Below are positions 49,045 through 58,353 of a stretch of 64,000 bases of DNA, in pieces. The position numbers were made by a program, and so were the translations under genes. Source of the DNA: Methanomassiliicoccales archaeon. GTDB taxonomy: Archaea; Thermoplasmatota; Thermoplasmata; RBG-16-68-12; SOIM01. The notes beneath the pieces are model-generated. The model was not told where the DNA came from. It saw only the letters and a program-made list of their open reading frames with translations, and made no database searches. Numbering within the stretch: the first letter of the stretch is position 1; each line of letters begins with the position of its first letter. Location of the stretch: the NCBI GenBank assembly GCA_004377185.1, contig SOIM01000020.1, forward strand, positions 94,931 through 158,930, read 5' to 3'.

Positions 49045-50703
49045 TCAAAGAGACCAAATCTGGTTCCTCTCAGATTCATACATCTTGTATCTCACATTGT
49101 GAACCCCATAAAAAGGATCGCCCAGAAATCTTGAATATCTGATGGGGCCCGACCACATGAAGTGACTGGGCAGTTTACTGTCCTCCAAGGCGTAGTATAT
49201 GTTGTACTCACGAAGATACCTGTCCGTGTCAGGGTAGGTCTCGAGGTCGTCGATAAACCCATCGTGGATGGCCCTCCATTCTCGCTGAGCGTTCGGAACG
49301 CCATACGCTAAGAATGGATGATCTGAATTCAGGGTGAGCTCTTCCAGTGGTATCTGGGTCACATGGATGTCTTCCACATCAACGAAACCGAAGGCCAGCT
49401 GTTCAGGTCCACTTCTAGAGACCGTCGCTCCCCCTATTGGGAGGTAGGGCAAACCTGAGACCGCCGAGATTCTGGTGACGAGGAGCCCGTTGTTCGAGAA
49501 AATGGTTCCATTGACATACTGGCTCGCGTAAAGACCAGTGCCATATTGTTCCATTGACATGTATTTCGATGTTTCCGATTCATAATCAAGTAGCATCCCT
49601 GTGAGTCCGAGAGAACCAACCAGCATAGCTATGAACACGGCTGCAGTGGCTCTCTTTCTTTTTCTGGCAAGCATCATAATCCCAATCACACCCATTCCTG
49701 CCAGTAGAGATAGGAAAACGGGAACGTAGAATCCCGTATATCTCCGCAAGTACAGGGTCGGAATTATAGCCAGCACGACAAAGAGGATGAACGATTCCTT
49801 CAGAGTCTTGTTCCTCTGATAGGCCAGAACGACAGCCCCAACTAACAGGAACGGAGCCAGAACTCCCGAGCTTCTTGTAAGGCTGACACCAAGATTGAAC
49901 AGTTGCACCGGGATTTCATCGGATGTCATGACCCTCCCTGTCTCGTATGAGTCCAGCACGCCGCTTCCGAATACTAAGCCGGCCGCTAAAGCTAACAGCG
50001 CAATGACGCCGAACAACCGCATCCTTTTGCGTGCTTTGGGTTTCAAGAAGACTGCAGGCATTTTCATTTTCGCGATTTTGACCAGGACAAAGAAGAAGTA
50101 GGCGGAGATATAGGCGAGGATCACGATTAACATCAACAGTGCTAGACGGTGGAAGGTCGCGAGAATGAATAAGAAGAGGATGGGTAGAGCAATATTCTTC
50201 CTATTCGGATCCCGGTGCGCTCTGAGCAAGGACCATAAGAAGATCGGCGTGAATGCCATGAACCCCCCTCTGGTAGGAGTTTCCCATGTGGTGTTCAGAA
50301 TGAACTTCGGAGCAAGACAGAAGAGGAAGGCCACGATGAATGCAAAGAGGTCATCATCCCGGAACTCCCTTGCTAGCATGTAGGAACCCAGGACTCCTAT
50401 CAGGCCCATCATGAAGCTGAGAAGCATGATGGAAACCTCGGAGGAAGTGCCGGTAAGTACGATTACGTTAGCAGTGAGGAAGATCCCGCCGGAGGGGTAA
50501 GAGAGGGGATAGAGTCCCAAGAAGCTCAACGGATGCATTATCCATGCCGCAAAGCCGTTGTGGGCCATTGTGTTTGCAAGATTCTGCATGACAAAAGCAT
50601 CAATTCCCAGACTGTGAGGTGTGCTCGGGAACCTCAGAACAAAGCTGAGTGCGATGAGAAAAAGGATGAGCATCAAGTTCGTTTTCTTCGGAAATCTCAT
50701 CAA
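49045..50703 (-). CDS. GT-C/STT3-like multi-TM membrane protein
   Basis: N-terminal LGIDAFVMQNLANTM loop, many TM segments and an extracytoplasmic C-terminus. Confidence 0.6.
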   Translation of the reverse strand: MMRFPKKTNLMLILFLIALSFVLRFPSTPHSLGIDAFVMQNLANTMAHNGFAAWIMHPLSFLGLYPLSYPSGGIFLTANVIVLTGTSSEVSIMLLSFMMGLIGVLGSYMLAREFRDDDLFAFIVAFLFCLAPKFILNTTWETPTRGGFMAFTPIFLWSLLRAHRDPNRKNIALPILFLFILATFHRLALLMLIVILAYISAYFFFVLVKIAKMKMPAVFLKPKARKRMRLFGVIALLALAAGLVFGSGVLDSYETGRVMTSDEIPVQLFNLGVSLTRSSGVLAPFLLVGAVVLAYQRNKTLKESFILFVVLAIIPTLYLRRYTGFYVPVFLSLLAGMGVIGIMMLARKRKRATAAVFIAMLVGSLGLTGMLLDYESETSKYMSMEQYGTGLYASQYVNGTIFSNNGLLVTRISAVSGLPYLPIGGATVSRSGPEQLAFGFVDVEDIHVTQIPLEELTLNSDHPFLAYGVPNAQREWRAIHDGFIDDLETYPDTDRYLREYNIYYALEDSKLPSHFMWSGPIRYSRFLGDPFYGVHNVRYKMYESERNQIWSL

Positions 50704-50710
50704 TATTCTC

Positions 50711-51841
50711 CTATTTGCTCCTTCGACTTAAATTCTCGTACACTCTCACGGTCTCCTCGAATGTCTTCTGGAAGCTGAAATTTCTCACTCTCTCAATGCA
50801 TTTGGTGGACATCTCGTGTCTTTCGATTCGAAGCACCTCGACGACAGCGTTGGCAAAAGCCTCCGTATCTTGTGAGACAATTCTTCCAGTGGAGGAATTG
50901 GGCATGAATTCCCTCACTCTCCCGACATCGGTGGAAACGACCGGAGTACCCGATGCCAGAGATTCCAGAACGACCAGAGGTCCGGATTCGAAATCTGAGG
51001 CAAGACAGAAGACGTCCGAAGCCCCCATGAGCTCTCTCACAGCCTCGGTCGGTTGAAATCCCATGAATCGAACGCGCCCTGGGGCAGTTCTTTCGGACAA
51101 GGTTTCCAGATTTTTCCGCAACGTCCCGTCCCCAACAACCACCAGTGAACAGTTTTCCCTGCCGCTTATGGAAGGAATGCTCTCGATGAGCAGGTCGACT
51201 CTCTTCTCCTTTTCCAGCCTGCCAACATACAGTGCGATTCTTTCCTGGTCTGCAAACCCGAATCTCTTTCGCGAGGCAACTCTGTCCCTTGGTTTCCATG
51301 CGTCGATGTCTATCCCCACCGGAATGAGCGATGATTTCTCAGAGAGGAAAGGGTATTTTGTCACGAATTGATCTAGGGTTGTTTCGTCAACCGCAATGAC
51401 GTGATCCACCCTCTTGAGTGAATAGGACTCCAACTTGTCATAGGAATAGCCATAGAAGATCCCCCTTCTTTCTTTCACACTTCTTGACATTTGTCCGTGC
51501 AGGGTGCATAGCTTCTTGGCAGGATGATCTCGGAACTGGAAAGGAAAGAGATGGTCCGGCCTCTGAGCGTGGATTATTGTACTCTTTGGAAAGGCTATCT
51601 TCTTCGCGACTTTCATGAGGCCTCTGAGAAACTTCATGCTGGACACTCGGGAAGAAACCACTGCCGGAACGAACTCGAAGGATGGATTGCCGTCCGTTTT
51701 GTCAAAATCCACTCCCACGAGGGAAAAATCAATCTCGGATTCCTCAAGAGAATCGATGAGATTCATTACGTAGGTTCGTGTGCCCCCTGGTTTCTCCACA
51801 AGCGGATCGACAGGAGCGACGATCGCAACCTGCATTGTCAC
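50711..51841 (-). CDS. Family 4 glycosyltransferase
   Basis: IPVGIDIDAWKPRD...ALYVGRLEKEKRVDLLIE...SGPLVVLESLASGTPVVSTDVGRVREF. Confidence 0.92.
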   Translation of the reverse strand: MTMQVAIVAPVDPLVEKPGGTRTYVMNLIDSLEESEIDFSLVGVDFDKTDGNPSFEFVPAVVSSRVSSMKFLRGLMKVAKKIAFPKSTIIHAQRPDHLFPFQFRDHPAKKLCTLHGQMSRSVKERRGIFYGYSYDKLESYSLKRVDHVIAVDETTLDQFVTKYPFLSEKSSLIPVGIDIDAWKPRDRVASRKRFGFADQERIALYVGRLEKEKRVDLLIESIPSISGRENCSLVVVGDGTLRKNLETLSERTAPGRVRFMGFQPTEAVRELMGASDVFCLASDFESGPLVVLESLASGTPVVSTDVGRVREFMPNSSTGRIVSQDTEAFANAVVEVLRIERHEMSTKCIERVRNFSFQKTFEETVRVYENLSRRSK

Positions 51842-51906
51842 TTAAGAAAAAGTCTAGATAGTTATACTTTTCCGAGAGGTTATTTGTTGCAGTGCCTTGA
51901 CAAACA

Positions 51907-53064
51907 TCATCCATGGATTGCGTTGATGGTGTCCGTGCCAATGAAACGCATTCCATCCCAGAAGTTTCCCGTGACCGTCAAGACTATGTCAGTTCCACTG
52001 GTCAAGAGTTTCTCCAGCTCCGCCCTGTCGAACTTCACGTTGAGGGAGTGTCCCGTCAGAACAGGATTGTCGGCAGGTATGGTGCCTTCCAGCCTGACTG
52101 TGTAAGGGTCAATGTCGCTCGCATCCAAGTACTCCGGCAACTCGATTATGCATGTGACCCACTTGCCCTTGCTCTTGAGGTTGAGCGTTTCGGGATGGAT
52201 TTCGATGCTGGCCTCTATCATTCTCAGTCCTATCTTCTGTTCGACCATCTTCTCGACGGCTTGATCCTGGGCTTCGTCCGGGTCACTCACGTTCGACCAG
52301 ACCACTGCCAACTGGACACTCGCTTCCTCACCTGATGCCAAGTCGCCAAGGAGGAATGTGGCCACCGAAGGATCGAAAGTAGCATCGTAGTTGATTTCGA
52401 GCGAGTCCGGCACAGGGACGTAGACCATCCCCATCACCGGTCGGTCATGCAGGCCCGGGTGATCCACCCCGATAAGCTGACCGCCCTCGTACTTGTCCCC
52501 TTCAAAGATGAACTGACCATCGTCAAACTTGTGCTTCTCCGCGAAGGAAACGTCTTCAAGAGCCTCTGTTCCCAGGTTCTTGACGGTGAAGGTAATCAAG
52601 AGCCGTTCTTGGTCCAAGTCGGCCATTCGGGTCAGCCGTACATCGTTATCCTCCCAAACGGTGGAAAGAACTCCCCCAGTATCACTGATAAATATGGCTG
52701 AGTTGGAGTCCGATATCTCATAGTCGAGAAGGATGTTGGGAGTACCACCTGCATCCGAAGCTATCTCATAGCCCGGAGACTTGAGACCTACGTTGTCTCC
52801 GCTGAACTCTCCAGGGGTATCGTCGTACGGTATGGTTGGGGGAGTTCCCTCAAAAACAGAACCGAACATGAAATCGTCCCTGGTCAGGAAGTAGACCTTT
52901 TCCAGCAGACCATCACCGTCCACATCATCCATCACATACATCCAAAGGGAATCCTCAGGTTCCGGAATTGGGCCCGTTTCACTGGCAACCACAGTGAGAG
53001 CACTCATCATGAGAAAGCTCACAAGGAAGAAGACGGTAGCTGAACTGGACATTTTCTTAATCAT
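51907..53064 (-). CDS. Secreted protein of unknown function with archaeal beta-domain C-terminus
   Basis: Signal peptide (SSATVFFLVSFLMMSALTVVASE). C-terminal IEIHPETLNLKSKGKWVTCIIELPEYLDASDIDPYTVRLEGTIPADN...LTVTGNFWDG...GTDTI. Confidence 0.7.
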   Translation of the reverse strand: MIKKMSSSATVFFLVSFLMMSALTVVASETGPIPEPEDSLWMYVMDDVDGDGLLEKVYFLTRDDFMFGSVFEGTPPTIPYDDTPGEFSGDNVGLKSPGYEIASDAGGTPNILLDYEISDSNSAIFISDTGGVLSTVWEDNDVRLTRMADLDQERLLITFTVKNLGTEALEDVSFAEKHKFDDGQFIFEGDKYEGGQLIGVDHPGLHDRPVMGMVYVPVPDSLEINYDATFDPSVATFLLGDLASGEEASVQLAVVWSNVSDPDEAQDQAVEKMVEQKIGLRMIEASIEIHPETLNLKSKGKWVTCIIELPEYLDASDIDPYTVRLEGTIPADNPVLTGHSLNVKFDRAELEKLLTSGTDIVLTVTGNFWDGMRFIGTDTINAIHG

Positions 53065-53071
53065 CCTGTCT

Positions 53072-53080
53072 CCCCCCCCC
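53072..53080. repeat. 9-nt C/G homopolymer directly upstream of the secreted-protein start codon
   Basis: tccccccccc at 53071-53080; on the minus strand a G9 run precedes agacaggATG. Confidence 0.9.
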
Positions 53081-53195
53081 AGTAAGGGTATTTTCTACAT
53101 ATTCTATTGGTGCCGTGACTATTAAATCTTTGTTATCCAGTAGAGTAGTGAGTCTAGTGTTTGATCTGTTGATATTCAGTACAATTCTTGGTAGG

Positions 53196-54155
53196 TCAGA
53201 GGTTCTCGAGAAACTCCTTTATGATGTAGGCAGGCCCCTTCTCCTTTCTCGTCTCTCTCGGGGGCTTCATTTCCTTTGCTTTGGCAAGACCTGCTGGAAT
53301 GTCGAGAACATCCTCAACCAGGACGACCAAACCCTCGCTGGCTAGATGTCTTGCAAGGTTCTGCTTGCTCGCGTACTCCACCTCCCTGAACTCTCTCCGC
53401 CTCGGGACCACCACGACACGTTTGCCGAACGAGAGTGCCAGGCCAATAGAGCTTGCTCCATCATGGGTCAGGATGATGTCGTTAGCCCTAAGTTGTTCAA
53501 GGAATTCCTCGTAGGGTAGGAATCGGGACCACGGGAAGTTCTTCGGCTCATGTGTTGAGTGCCCGATCTGCGCTCCGCTGAGACCAGCTATCTCACCTTC
53601 TCCCACCAATTCGTCCACGCTCTTGACCAGCCTGTGGAAACTGGCGGTGTGTGTTCCGGTCACAACGAACACCTTCGGTTCGTCCGGAAGTTCCTGGGTC
53701 TCGGCAGCCTCGTATATGGGGCCAGAATACTGCGCGTTCTTGTAGTGTTGCAGCATGGGCTTCCACTGCACAAGCGTCAGATCGGCCAGCGGGTTCAACA
53801 GTCTACCCACCATTGATGGTTCGCTAACTCGCGCGAATGTCTCCAGGAAGACGATTCTACAGTCCTGCATCTTCCCCAGGAAGCATGTTGGGAATACATC
53901 CCCGGCCCCAGTGGTTATTATGACATCGGGCCTCTCCTTCCTCAAGATGCGATAGCTCTGCATGTCGTTTAGGAGAAGCTTGACCGGATCCCTCAGGATT
54001 TGGGTCACATAGTAGGCCCGTTCCTTATCCAGCACGCGTTCCGAGAAATCATCCCTGACAGTTACGAAGTAGCGGTCCAGGTCCTCATACACCTTCTTGA
54101 GCATGAGAATCTGCACCAGGTGCCCGCCAGTTGTGGAAACCAAGCAAACCTTCAA
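53196..54155 (-). CDS. Alg14-Alg13-like fused glycosyltransferase
   Basis: N-half KVCLVSTTGGHLVQILMLKKVYE...ERPDVIITTGAGDVFPTCFLGK (Alg14-like). C-half VFVVTGTHTASFHRL...LRANDIILTHDGASSIGLALSFGKRVVVVPR (Alg13-like). Confidence 0.85.
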   Translation of the reverse strand: MKVCLVSTTGGHLVQILMLKKVYEDLDRYFVTVRDDFSERVLDKERAYYVTQILRDPVKLLLNDMQSYRILRKERPDVIITTGAGDVFPTCFLGKMQDCRIVFLETFARVSEPSMVGRLLNPLADLTLVQWKPMLQHYKNAQYSGPIYEAAETQELPDEPKVFVVTGTHTASFHRLVKSVDELVGEGEIAGLSGAQIGHSTHEPKNFPWSRFLPYEEFLEQLRANDIILTHDGASSIGLALSFGKRVVVVPRRREFREVEYASKQNLARHLASEGLVVLVEDVLDIPAGLAKAKEMKPPRETRKEKGPAYIIKEFLENL

Positions 54156-54177
54156 AGTCTCACGCCCCTGGCCTCCA

Positions 54178-55173
54178 CTATCCGAGAGGTATGTACAGCG
54201 TGGCGAAGAGTATCACCAGAACACATATCAAGATCTCGACTCCCCAGAAGATATATACCAGCTTTTTTTCATTCACTCTCATTCTCCTCATGATCAGGTG
54301 GGCCAACGATTCTGTTCTGCCTTTGTAAGACAGTGTACCATCCTCTTGTATCTTCCCGTAGTTCTCTCCAGTGAAGTGTCCGCGAGCTTTCAAGAAGAAC
54401 TCCACAATCATCGGAATGAGAAGAATGGCTCCCAGGGTCTTCAGGTTGGATATGATTGCGGCGCAAGCGATTGTGGCTCCGACAAACAAAGTCATCGAAT
54501 CCCCAGGGAATATCCTCGCAGGATATCTGTTGAACCATAGGAAAGCGATCAAGGCTCCCAGGAGAGGGAAGAGAAGGAACAACCCCTCGGTGGCCCCAAC
54601 CGTGAAGGATATTATGATCATTGTAGTCGTGGTTATGATGCCCAGTCCAGTCCCCAGGCCGTTGAACCCTTCCAACATGTTTGTGGCGTTCGCGGCAGCC
54701 GTGATCCCGAATGGAGCTATGATAAGCATCAGGACCCCGAGGTCCATGCCGAGCAGGGTTGTGTTCCCCATGCTCACCATCGCGCTTCCAAGAGGAAGTG
54801 CAAAAAGGAAAGGCAGGACCGCCTTGACCCTTTGCCTCAGATTGAACAGATCATCCATTATTCCTGTTACGGCAGCACCAAGTACGGCCAGAAGTGAGAG
54901 GACGAAGATCGGAGAGGAGATCACTCTCTGCCAGGACGAGAAAAAGTTGCCGTTTCCCCCATTCACCAAAACGTATACAACAATCGTAAGAACATTCACA
55001 CCAACATAAAAGCCAATGACGACCGCCAGCCCCCCCATCTCGGGAATGAGGGGACGGTCTTTTTTGTTCAAGTCCCTTCCCACAGCACTAGTATTCTTGA
55101 GGTTCCTTATGAGCCAGGGGACTGTGAGAAAAGTGGTGACAGATGAGGCCAATGCAGCTATCACAAATACCAA
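54178..55173 (-). CDS. GlcNAc-1-phosphate transferase (GPT/Alg7/MraY superfamily)
   Basis: DLNKKDRPLIPEMGGLAV, GIMDDLFNLRQRVK, ANATNMLEGFNGLGTGLG, RIFPGDSMTLFVGA. Confidence 0.9.
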   Translation of the reverse strand: MVFVIAALASSVTTFLTVPWLIRNLKNTSAVGRDLNKKDRPLIPEMGGLAVVIGFYVGVNVLTIVVYVLVNGGNGNFFSSWQRVISSPIFVLSLLAVLGAAVTGIMDDLFNLRQRVKAVLPFLFALPLGSAMVSMGNTTLLGMDLGVLMLIIAPFGITAAANATNMLEGFNGLGTGLGIITTTTMIIISFTVGATEGLFLLFPLLGALIAFLWFNRYPARIFPGDSMTLFVGATIACAAIISNLKTLGAILLIPMIVEFFLKARGHFTGENYGKIQEDGTLSYKGRTESLAHLIMRRMRVNEKKLVYIFWGVEILICVLVILFATLYIPLG

Positions 55174-55254
55174 TAGATCCGTCCCATCACCGCCGGTTCA
55201 ACAACAACGCTCTTATATACAGTTTTTTGTCCTGATAGCAGAACAAGGTCCCAT

Positions 55255-56181
55255 TTGAGGGCGTTATCCCAGGAGGTCGATTCAACGGATCCGATGTCCA
55301 TAGCCGCTATCTTGGCCATACTGATCGGGCTGGTAGTCATATTCTTGTTGCGAATCCCGATTGTCCTGGGACTGGTCGTCCTGATCATCCTAGTGTACAT
55401 TTTGCAGATAATGTCAAGTCAGCACCAACATCCGATGTACTATTCGACCGTGGCCCTGAATCTCGCTTTCTTTCCCTATGATTTGATTACTGGCTCAAGA
55501 GCTTACACAGTCTTCACTTCGATGTTCCTTCATGCGAGCATGATACACCTCATTTTCAACGTCTTCGCTTTGATTTTCATTGGGATGATGCTGGAGAACA
55601 GAATTGGAAAGACAAGGTTCTTCCTAATCTTCCTCGTTGCTGGCATTATCGGGGGTCTCACTTGGGCGGCGATCCATTGGGGCGATCTCACCATTGCCGT
55701 CGGTGCTTCTGGAGGAATTATGGGTACATTGGGAGCATTTGCCAGGCTTTTCGGCAAGGAGAGGATTCGGATGCTGTTGCTGTTCATGCCACTGCCTCCC
55801 ATGCCCGCGTACCTGATTTTCGTGATGTTGTTGCTCATCGATTTGGTCATTGCGTTGACAAGCGTATTTCCAATTGCAGCGGAAGCCCATATCGGTGGTG
55901 CCATCGCAGGGTTCCTCATAGCGCCATTGATCATGAAAGTCCCCTCAAGGCTCAGACAGCCCGAGGCAAGAAGGATTCATCTGTCCACTCTCAGGGAGCT
56001 TGCTACGACCTCTGAGCTGAGGAAGACACTGGACAATATCGAGAGCGAAACAGTTCCCGAAATCCAATTGGTCTGGCTGGAGCATTTCATGAAAAAAGTG
56101 CGATGTCCGAGATGTGGGAGTGGACCCGGGATCAAAGGGAACACGTTGTTGTGTAAATGCGGTTGGAAGGTGAAACTTTGA
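55255..56181 (+). CDS. Rhomboid-family intramembrane serine protease with C-terminal zinc ribbon
   Basis: TSMFLHASMIHLIFNVFAL, VGASGGIMGTLGAFARL (GxSG), AEAHIGGAIAGFL. C-terminus VRCPRCGSGPGIKGNTLLCKCGW. Confidence 0.9.
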   Translation: MRALSQEVDSTDPMSIAAILAILIGLVVIFLLRIPIVLGLVVLIILVYILQIMSSQHQHPMYYSTVALNLAFFPYDLITGSRAYTVFTSMFLHASMIHLIFNVFALIFIGMMLENRIGKTRFFLIFLVAGIIGGLTWAAIHWGDLTIAVGASGGIMGTLGAFARLFGKERIRMLLLFMPLPPMPAYLIFVMLLLIDLVIALTSVFPIAAEAHIGGAIAGFLIAPLIMKVPSRLRQPEARRIHLSTLRELATTSELRKTLDNIESETVPEIQLVWLEHFMKKVRCPRCGSGPGIKGNTLLCKCGWKVKL

Positions 56182-56825
56182 AGGTGGGCGAAAACCAGGA
56201 GGAAGGAAGATCTTCCGCCAGCTCAACCAGAATCCCCAGCGGGACAGTTCTCGAATGTCCGAAATGCGGGGAGCAGAACCACAGAATCCTAAAGGGAAAG
56301 CTTGTTGGAAAGAAGGGGGAGACGGTCGAATGCATCGTCAAATGCTCCAAATGCGGTGGGGTCAGGAAGGAAACCCTCAAACAAGAGAAATCTGTTGTGG
56401 TGAGAGTCATAGTGAGCGTTGAGGACAGATCAGTGAGGAAGGAACTGGAGCTCTTGCAGAATGATGAGGTCGTGGTGGGGGACAGGCTGATAGTCAACGG
56501 TCTGGAGGTGGAGGTTTCTTCCATCGAATCCGAGGGCAAGAGGGTCCAAGCAGCACTCGCAAAAGACATCGATACGCTCTGGACGAAGAGAGCGGACAAG
56601 GTGAAAGTGAAGTTCTCGATAAGCAAGGGCCGAAAGACCGTTTCGAAGGAGATGTACGCACAGCCGGATGAGGAGTTCTTCGTGGGAGATATGGTGGAGA
56701 TCGGCAGGATGAAGGTCACGATTCACAAGATAATGTGCAAGGACAAGCTGCTCAGGAGAGGTAGTGCAGTTGCATCAAGAATCGTCAGAATCTACGCAAG
56801 AGCCATCAGGGAGACCTGGGCCTAA
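56157..56825 (+). CDS. HVO_0476-family zinc-finger protein
   Basis: LECPKCGEQNHRILKGKLVGKKGETVECIVKCSKCGGVRKETL...EVEVSSIESEGKRVQAALAKDIDTLWTKR. Confidence 0.75.
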   Translation: MRLEGETLKVGENQEEGRSSASSTRIPSGTVLECPKCGEQNHRILKGKLVGKKGETVECIVKCSKCGGVRKETLKQEKSVVVRVIVSVEDRSVRKELELLQNDEVVVGDRLIVNGLEVEVSSIESEGKRVQAALAKDIDTLWTKRADKVKVKFSISKGRKTVSKEMYAQPDEEFFVGDMVEIGRMKVTIHKIMCKDKLLRRGSAVASRIVRIYARAIRETWA

Positions 56826-57886
56826 TCATCCTTTCTCTTGAATAGGAAAACTGTTGCGGCAACAAGCAGAAGAAGCGATGCGACAGCTCCCAGAGCAATG
56901 TCTGGACCAGCTTCCTCAACCTCTCCAATCCCTGCTAGGACAATCGTTCTCTGAGAAAAGTGGGGGATGTTGATGAAAACCTGGGTCACACCGTTCCCTT
57001 CCAGAGCGTAGTAGGACTCATCAGAGGAGACGATGACCGCCCTCACATTCTCTGCCTTCTCAACCGAAATGCCATCCAGCTTAACGTCCAGCTCTTCCAG
57101 TGGGACGTCAAAGACCGCATCTTCCAGAGTCAGAATGATCGTCTTTCCGTCCGGGAAGGAAGCATCCACGGCAATCTCGATTTCTGAAGAGGAGGAAGAC
57201 TTGACTTCCATGTTTATCGGTTGGTACTCAACAACAGCCTGAGCCAAGGTGTCAATGGAGATGTCCAGATACAGTTCCCCAGCGATCCTCCCTTCCGCAA
57301 TGTCTCTGCCAATGCTGTTCTCGTACACGTAGGCCGTGCGGAAGTAGAAACTATCGTCCGGTTGCATATGTATTGAGATGTTCTGCCCCGCCTTGGTCAG
57401 ACTTCCAGAACCCAGAAGAACCAGATCTGCACAGAAATCATCTTTTCCTATGACAACGGACTTGTCGGAAGATATCGCTCCCATTTCATCTGAGATCTCA
57501 AAACTGATTGTGTTATCCACATACGTCTGGAAGCTCATAGTTCCCATTGGAATATCATGGGCTCGCGCGATTCCAGATGCTCCCTCGACATAGTAGACCA
57601 TTTCGTCATAAACTGGAACGCTGGTCGTATAGAAACTCTCAATCTCAATGAGTTTGAAGACGGAATAGGTAACCGTCTGGCCATCCCTCTCGACATAGAC
57701 CTCGAAATCGCTAATGCTTGCACTGGTCTCCCCTGAAAAGAAGAAATTGATGAACTTCTCACCCAGCTCAAAACCTCCATCACGAGGTTCGATATGGCCC
57801 CCATCCGTTCCAGCGATACCCGTTCCCAGACTCATAACTAGTAGGGTTGCAGAAACTGCCAGTGCCGCGCCGAGTGCCTTTTTCAT
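56822..57886 (-). CDS. Secreted or membrane-anchored protein of unknown function
   Basis: Signal peptide and C-terminal TM with FKRKDD tail. Confidence 0.6.
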   Translation of the reverse strand: MKKALGAALAVSATLLVMSLGTGIAGTDGGHIEPRDGGFELGEKFINFFFSGETSASISDFEVYVERDGQTVTYSVFKLIEIESFYTTSVPVYDEMVYYVEGASGIARAHDIPMGTMSFQTYVDNTISFEISDEMGAISSDKSVVIGKDDFCADLVLLGSGSLTKAGQNISIHMQPDDSFYFRTAYVYENSIGRDIAEGRIAGELYLDISIDTLAQAVVEYQPINMEVKSSSSSEIEIAVDASFPDGKTIILTLEDAVFDVPLEELDVKLDGISVEKAENVRAVIVSSDESYYALEGNGVTQVFINIPHFSQRTIVLAGIGEVEEAGPDIALGAVASLLLLVAATVFLFKRKDD

Positions 57887-57978
57887 TTGCTCCCTCTTTC
57901 TAAAAAGAATGGAGGAGGCTTCCTCCCTCAGCGGAGGGAGGCTCTATTATGTGGGCAGAATAATAGAAAAGCCTCAAA

Positions 57979-58353
57979 TTGGACATGCTGTTGGGCTTTT
58001 ATATTGGATTTGGTACAAGCGTCGAACAGTACAGCGGCTTTTCCGATGCAAAAACCTTTTACCCAACATATGATTTTCCCACGACCATCATGACCATAGA
58101 GGCATTTCTAGTGATACTCCTTGCAGGGCTTTCCGTGCTCTTGTTTGTCGTATCCCTGGTGAGCTACCGTAGGGTTGGAAGCAAGAGGTTTCTCCTCGTT
58201 TCACTGGCCTTCCTGCTGTTCTTCATAAAGGCCCTCGTCCTGATCGCAAGCTTACTGATGAACAGATGGGAAGAAATGGGCGTGAAGGCAGAGTTCCTCG
58301 TGCTGGACGTGATAATCGTCGTGATGTTCTACTTGTCGATTGCAACAAAATAG
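57979..58353 (+). CDS. 3-TM membrane protein upstream of a coupled wHTH regulator
   Basis: Hydrophobic segments. Overlaps the start of the following regulator ORF by 14 nt. Confidence 0.55.
   Translation: MDMLLGFYIGFGTSVEQYSGFSDAKTFYPTYDFPTTIMTIEAFLVILLAGLSVLLFVVSLVSYRRVGSKRFLLVSLAFLLFFIKALVLIASLLMNRWEEMGVKAEFLVLDVIIVVMFYLSIATK

Noticed and set aside
54371-55009. 212-aa plus-strand ORF antisense to the GPT gene
   Set aside because: Shadow of the well-supported GlcNAc-1-P transferase.
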